Shown here piece by piece: positions 60,729 to 64,000 of a DNA stretch of 64,000 nucleotides. Both the position numbers and the translations under genes were made by a program. The notes under the pieces were generated by a model, which was not told the DNA's origin, did not search any database, and was given only the letters and a program-made list of their open reading frames with translations. Origin of the DNA: a bacterium (GTDB lineage: Bacteria > Cyanobacteriota > Vampirovibrionia > Gastranaerophilales > Gastranaerophilaceae); assembly GCA_017396025.1 (NCBI GenBank), contig JAFQNF010000044.1, positions 1 to 64,000 on the forward strand. Direction: 5' to 3'. Numbering within the stretch: position 1 is the first letter of the stretch; each line of letters starts with the position of its first letter.

Positions 60729-61871
60729 TTATTTGTTTTCAATTGCAACAGGTTGACCAAAGGCTTGTTGAAACTCTGGATTTTCTTTCGCAGCTTCATG
60801 TATTTGTTTTTGAATGTTTTCTGGGTTGAAGTCTTCATTTAAGTATTCAATTTTTGCTTCTTTTCTTAGTGCTTCAACTTTATTTTTCAAAATATCAACT
60901 TTATCTTGACCTTCTAGGTAGTTGATAATGTCTTTTTTGCTTTGTTCAAAAGATAATGTTCCAGCTTCAGAACGATCAGTTACCATAATTATGTGGTATC
61001 CATAAGGTGTTTTAACAACTTCACTGATTGTGTTTGGTTGTAAATTAAATGCTGCATTTGCAAATGGTTCAACCATTTCATCTTTTGCAAAGAATCCAAG
61101 GTCTCCGCCACGAATAGCGCTTCCTGTATCTTGAGAATTTTCTTTTGCAACTTTTGCAAATGTAGATGGTGCTTTTTTAACTTGGTTTTGAATTTTTTCT
61201 GCTTTTGCTTTAAGCTCATCCATTTGCTTGCTGATTTCTGCAAATAGTTCGTTATCTGTAATATCTTTTCTTTCTTCTTTTAATTTTAATCTAATTTGTT
61301 CTGGATTTGCAGCGATTAAAATATGAGATGCCCTAACTCTTTGTGGATATTTGAATTTGTCTTGGTTATCATCGTAGTATTTTTTGGCTTCGCTTTCACC
61401 GATAGAAACCATTGCAATAGAATCTACGAATTTTTTCATTTTGATTTCTTCTTCTAAATCCTGTTTGAATTTATCATAAGTTACACCATTTAATTTTATC
61501 AATTGAAGAAACTGTTCTTTAGAACCAAATTTACTAATAACTTCTTTTTCGGCATTTTCTAATTCTTCTTTTGTAACTTTTATATTTCTTTTGGTCATTT
61601 CCTCTGTTAGAAGAGCTTTTACAATAAGTTCTGAAACAACTTTCTCTTTCATCATAAGTGCAAAAATGTTGTTTGTATCGTTTTTAAAATCAATACCCAT
61701 TTGTGCGAACATATTATTTGTTGTTACTGAATCATAAGCTTTTTGATATTCTTTTTTTGTTATAACTGTATCGTTAATTTTGATTATGTCGTTGTCATTC
61801 TTTTTTAAAGAACAACCAGAAAAAATAAACATTGCAAGAATCGCAAATGTAGCTATTTTTAATTTATTCAT
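60729..61871 (-). CDS. Parvulin-type peptidyl-prolyl isomerase lipoprotein (SurA/PrsA-like)
   Basis: 380 residues. Lipoprotein signal peptide with lipobox FSGC (Cys20). An N-terminal chaperone-like helical part (ITKKEYQKAYDSVTTNNMF) precedes one parvulin domain (about 178-310: RVRASHILIAA, GGDLGFFAKDEMVEPF, VKTPYGYHIIMVTDR). It likely helps outer-membrane or surface proteins fold. The C-terminus (NPEFQQAFGQP) is unstructured-looking. Lies between mfd and the lipid A genes. Confidence 0.92.
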   Translation of the reverse strand: MNKLKIATFAILAMFIFSGCSLKKNDNDIIKINDTVITKKEYQKAYDSVTTNNMFAQMGIDFKNDTNNIFALMMKEKVVSELIVKALLTEEMTKRNIKVTKEELENAEKEVISKFGSKEQFLQLIKLNGVTYDKFKQDLEEEIKMKKFVDSIAMVSIGESEAKKYYDDNQDKFKYPQRVRASHILIAANPEQIRLKLKEERKDITDNELFAEISKQMDELKAKAEKIQNQVKKAPSTFAKVAKENSQDTGSAIRGGDLGFFAKDEMVEPFANAAFNLQPNTISEVVKTPYGYHIIMVTDRSEAGTLSFEQSKKDIINYLEGQDKVDILKNKVEALRKEAKIEYLNEDFNPENIQKQIHEAAKENPEFQQAFGQPVAIENK

Positions 61872-61890
61872 ATATTTCTCCTTAGATTAA

Positions 61891-64000
61891 CTAACCCTTC
61901 TCATTTGGATTATAATCATATCCTATCTTTAATATATGATAAAACAAATTAGCCAGTATGTTAAACAATTCTTCGAAATTTAAATAAGCTCTATTTAACA
62001 AAAGTATGCCAATGCCATCGGTGCAAGTATTTGGAGCCATTGTATATTTAATATATTTCGTAATATTTTTGTCCACTTTCGTACTAATTATATTCCATTC
62101 TCCCTTGGATAAGTTGGTGTAAATTCTAATAGAATTATCCACCTCTCTAATAAGAGTAATACCTGCTTGGGTAGCTAATAATCTTAAATTTACAAGTTTA
62201 ATCAAGTTTTCAACAGGTTCAGACATCTTTGAGAACCTATCTTTCCATTCTGCTTGTATTATTTCAAGTTCAGCAACAGATTTAACATCTGCTAGACGCT
62301 TATATTCAATCATTTTTTGTTCTTTTGAACCAACCCACTCATCTGGGATATAAGCTGTTACATTAATATCAACAATAGCAGGCTTATATTCAACCACTTT
62401 CCCTTCTTGAATTTCTGCAACTGCTTCTTCTAACAATTGGCAATAAGTATCAAAACCAACATTCACCATTTGACCGTGTTGTTTTGTGCCAAGAACATTA
62501 CCAACACCTCGGATTTCAATATCTCGCATTGCAATTTGATAGCCACTACCAAGAGTTGTAAATTCTTTTATGTACTGTAAGCGTTTGATTGCATCTGCAG
62601 TTAAGCCTTTTGAATTTTTATATAAACAATAACAGAAAGCTTGTCTATCTGTTCTTCCAACTCGTCCACGAATTTGATAAAGCTGAGCCAAACCAAAGCG
62701 TTCGGCGTCATGAATAATCATTGTGTTAGCATTTGGAATATCTAACCCAGATTCTATAATTGTCGTGCATAAAAGAACGTCATATTCTTTATTTAAGAAA
62801 TCTGTCATAATACGCTCAAGCATATTTTTATCCATTTGTCCGTGCGCAACTGCCAAACGAATATTTGGCAACAATGCCTTTAACTGCTCAGCGAATTCAT
62901 AAATGCTTTCAACACGGTTATACAAATAAAATACTTGTCCTTCACGTTCAATTTCATAGTTAATTGCATTTTTAACAATCTGTTCTTTAAACTCTGAAAC
63001 GAAAGTCTTAACAGGCAACCTGTTTGTTGGTGGAGTATTGATAATACTCATATCTTTTATGCCTGATAGTGACATATATAAAGTTCTTGGAATAGGAGTT
63101 GCAGACATTGTAAGAATATCAATATTTTTCTTCAATCTTTTTAGTTTTTCCTTATGAGCAACACCAAACTTATGTTCTTCATCTATTACAAGAAGTCCTA
63201 AATCTTTGAATTGGATATCATCTTGAAGCAATCTATGCGTGCCGACAACAACATCAACTTCGCCTAAAATTAATTTTTTAATAACTTCTTTTTGCTCTTT
63301 TGCACTTTTAAAACGAGATAAGAGCTCTACCTTAACAGGATAAGGTTTAAAACGCTCAGCGATTGTTTGATAATGTTGCATAGCCAAAATTGTTGTAGGA
63401 ACAACAATTGCGGCTTGCTTTGATGACATTACGGCTTTAAAAATAGCTCTTATTGCAACTTCTGTTTTACCAAAACCAACATCACCGCAAATAAGTCTAT
63501 CCATTGGCTTATCAGATTCCATATCTTCTTTTGTTTGCGCAATAGCTTTCATCTGGTCTGGAGTTTCTGTATAACCAAAAGAATCCTCCATTTCATATTG
63601 CCAAACACTATCTGGTTCAAATGCAAAACCCTGTGACAATTTTCGAAGAGCATACAAATTAATTAAATCATTAGCCACATCTTCAACAGCTTTTTTAACT
63701 TTAGTTTTTGTATTGTTCCAATCATTACCACCCATTTTGGATAACTGTGGAAGAACGCTACCAGAACCACGATAACGACAAAGCATATTTATCTGTTCTG
63801 CTGGAATATGTAGTTTATCGCCTTTTGCATACTCTAAGGTTAAATAATCTTTTTCTTCATTATCAATAACTTGTTTTGAAAGCCCTTTAAATATACCAAT
63901 CCCATGCACCATATGAACAATATAGTCGCCTTCTTTGATATCGTTTAATGTTTCAATAAAATCAAGGTTTTCACGTCGATAGTTATACCTTACCCCTGTA
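61891..64000 (-). CDS. mfd: Transcription-repair coupling factor Mfd, C-terminal part
   Basis: Partial: cut by the right edge; 702 codons plus stop are seen and the reading frame stays open to the edge. The RNA polymerase-interacting CarD-like domain is at the visible start (GDYIVHMVHGIGIFKGLSK), followed by the DNA translocase (GDVGFGKTEVAIRA Walker A, VIDEEHKFGV, ATPIPRTLYMS, QIRGRVGRTDRQ) and the D7 regulatory end. It removes stalled RNA polymerase and recruits UvrA. The UvrB-like N-terminal part is outside the window. Confidence 0.95.
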   Translation of the reverse strand, partial: TGVRYNYRRENLDFIETLNDIKEGDYIVHMVHGIGIFKGLSKQVIDNEEKDYLTLEYAKGDKLHIPAEQINMLCRYRGSGSVLPQLSKMGGNDWNNTKTKVKKAVEDVANDLINLYALRKLSQGFAFEPDSVWQYEMEDSFGYTETPDQMKAIAQTKEDMESDKPMDRLICGDVGFGKTEVAIRAIFKAVMSSKQAAIVVPTTILAMQHYQTIAERFKPYPVKVELLSRFKSAKEQKEVIKKLILGEVDVVVGTHRLLQDDIQFKDLGLLVIDEEHKFGVAHKEKLKRLKKNIDILTMSATPIPRTLYMSLSGIKDMSIINTPPTNRLPVKTFVSEFKEQIVKNAINYEIEREGQVFYLYNRVESIYEFAEQLKALLPNIRLAVAHGQMDKNMLERIMTDFLNKEYDVLLCTTIIESGLDIPNANTMIIHDAERFGLAQLYQIRGRVGRTDRQAFCYCLYKNSKGLTADAIKRLQYIKEFTTLGSGYQIAMRDIEIRGVGNVLGTKQHGQMVNVGFDTYCQLLEEAVAEIQEGKVVEYKPAIVDINVTAYIPDEWVGSKEQKMIEYKRLADVKSVAELEIIQAEWKDRFSKMSEPVENLIKLVNLRLLATQAGITLIREVDNSIRIYTNLSKGEWNIISTKVDKNITKYIKYTMAPNTCTDGIGILLLNRAYLNFEELFNILANLFYHILKIGYDYNPNEKG

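Overview
The window is AT-rich, gene-dense bacterial DNA with short intergenic gaps, many 1-14 nt gene overlaps and no sign of plasmid, prophage, IS or CRISPR content. The best guess for the organism is a gut, obligately anaerobic non-photosynthetic cyanobacterial relative (Candidatus Gastranaerophilales / Melainabacteria). This is an inference from: a DUF512 radical-SAM/PDZ protein of a type described as cyanobacterial; a lipid A operon (lpxD-lpxC-fabZ-lpxA) showing an outer membrane; an anaerobic ribonucleotide reductase (nrdD/nrdG) with no aerobic one in view; a prepilin starting MKLKAFTLAEVLIALVVLG; and several lineage-restricted-looking proteins whose N-termini carry a short aromatic-Gly motif (SVSFG, PIKFG, NVSFG).

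Layout. 1-4370: ADP-forming acyl-CoA synthetase (cut by the left edge), two radical-SAM proteins and a PadR regulator. 4371-8797: an accessory-looking stretch with a 1068-residue SF1 helicase/Vsr-like nuclease, degenerate palindromic repeats, and a divergent XRE-regulator/small-protein pair sharing a very clear operator-promoter region. 8798-18421: glycosyltransferase, gltX, a YqiJ/flotillin pair, a tandem pair of U32-peptidase-like Fe-S proteins, and nrdDG. 18670-23260: prepilin, OppB/OppC permeases, MgtC, an acyltransferase and a small ORF. 23257-32520: hpt, tilS, a large membrane protein, cupin, a degenerate M48-like secreted protein with a secreted partner, MscS channel, galE, trpS (with a four-Cys Fe-S motif) and wecB. 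32523-39796: minus-strand cluster of membrane protein, fabF, GH38 alpha-mannosidase, a zincin with a probable AUU start, and a GlcD-like oxidase. 39919-50152: HtrA-like protease, a 58-residue Cys-rich protein, an NfnA/SudB-like flavoprotein, LOG, PdxA/DUF1537 kinase pair, ssb, an HExxH protein, cca, rsmE and class I fumarase. 50219-52503: tRNA-Pro followed by a fragmented duplication of itself, then lineage-specific small proteins. 52564-64000: glycosyltransferase, a TPR/GAF/HD-GYP protein with a LuxR-type response regulator, aminopeptidase M29, the lipid A operon, rfaE2, a parvulin lipoprotein and mfd (cut by the right edge).

Together the genes describe an anaerobic Gram-negative cell with lipid A and surface glycan synthesis (wecB, galE, GT2 enzymes, GT-C-like membrane proteins), substrate-level ATP formation, fumarate/malate metabolism and type IV pilin-like surface structures. 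No complete new system is proven. The points most worth following are the tandem U32-like pair with duplicated promoters, the helicase-nuclease in its repeat-rich setting, the AUU start, the fragmented tRNA-Pro locus and the lineage-specific N-terminal motif and tandem paralogue families.
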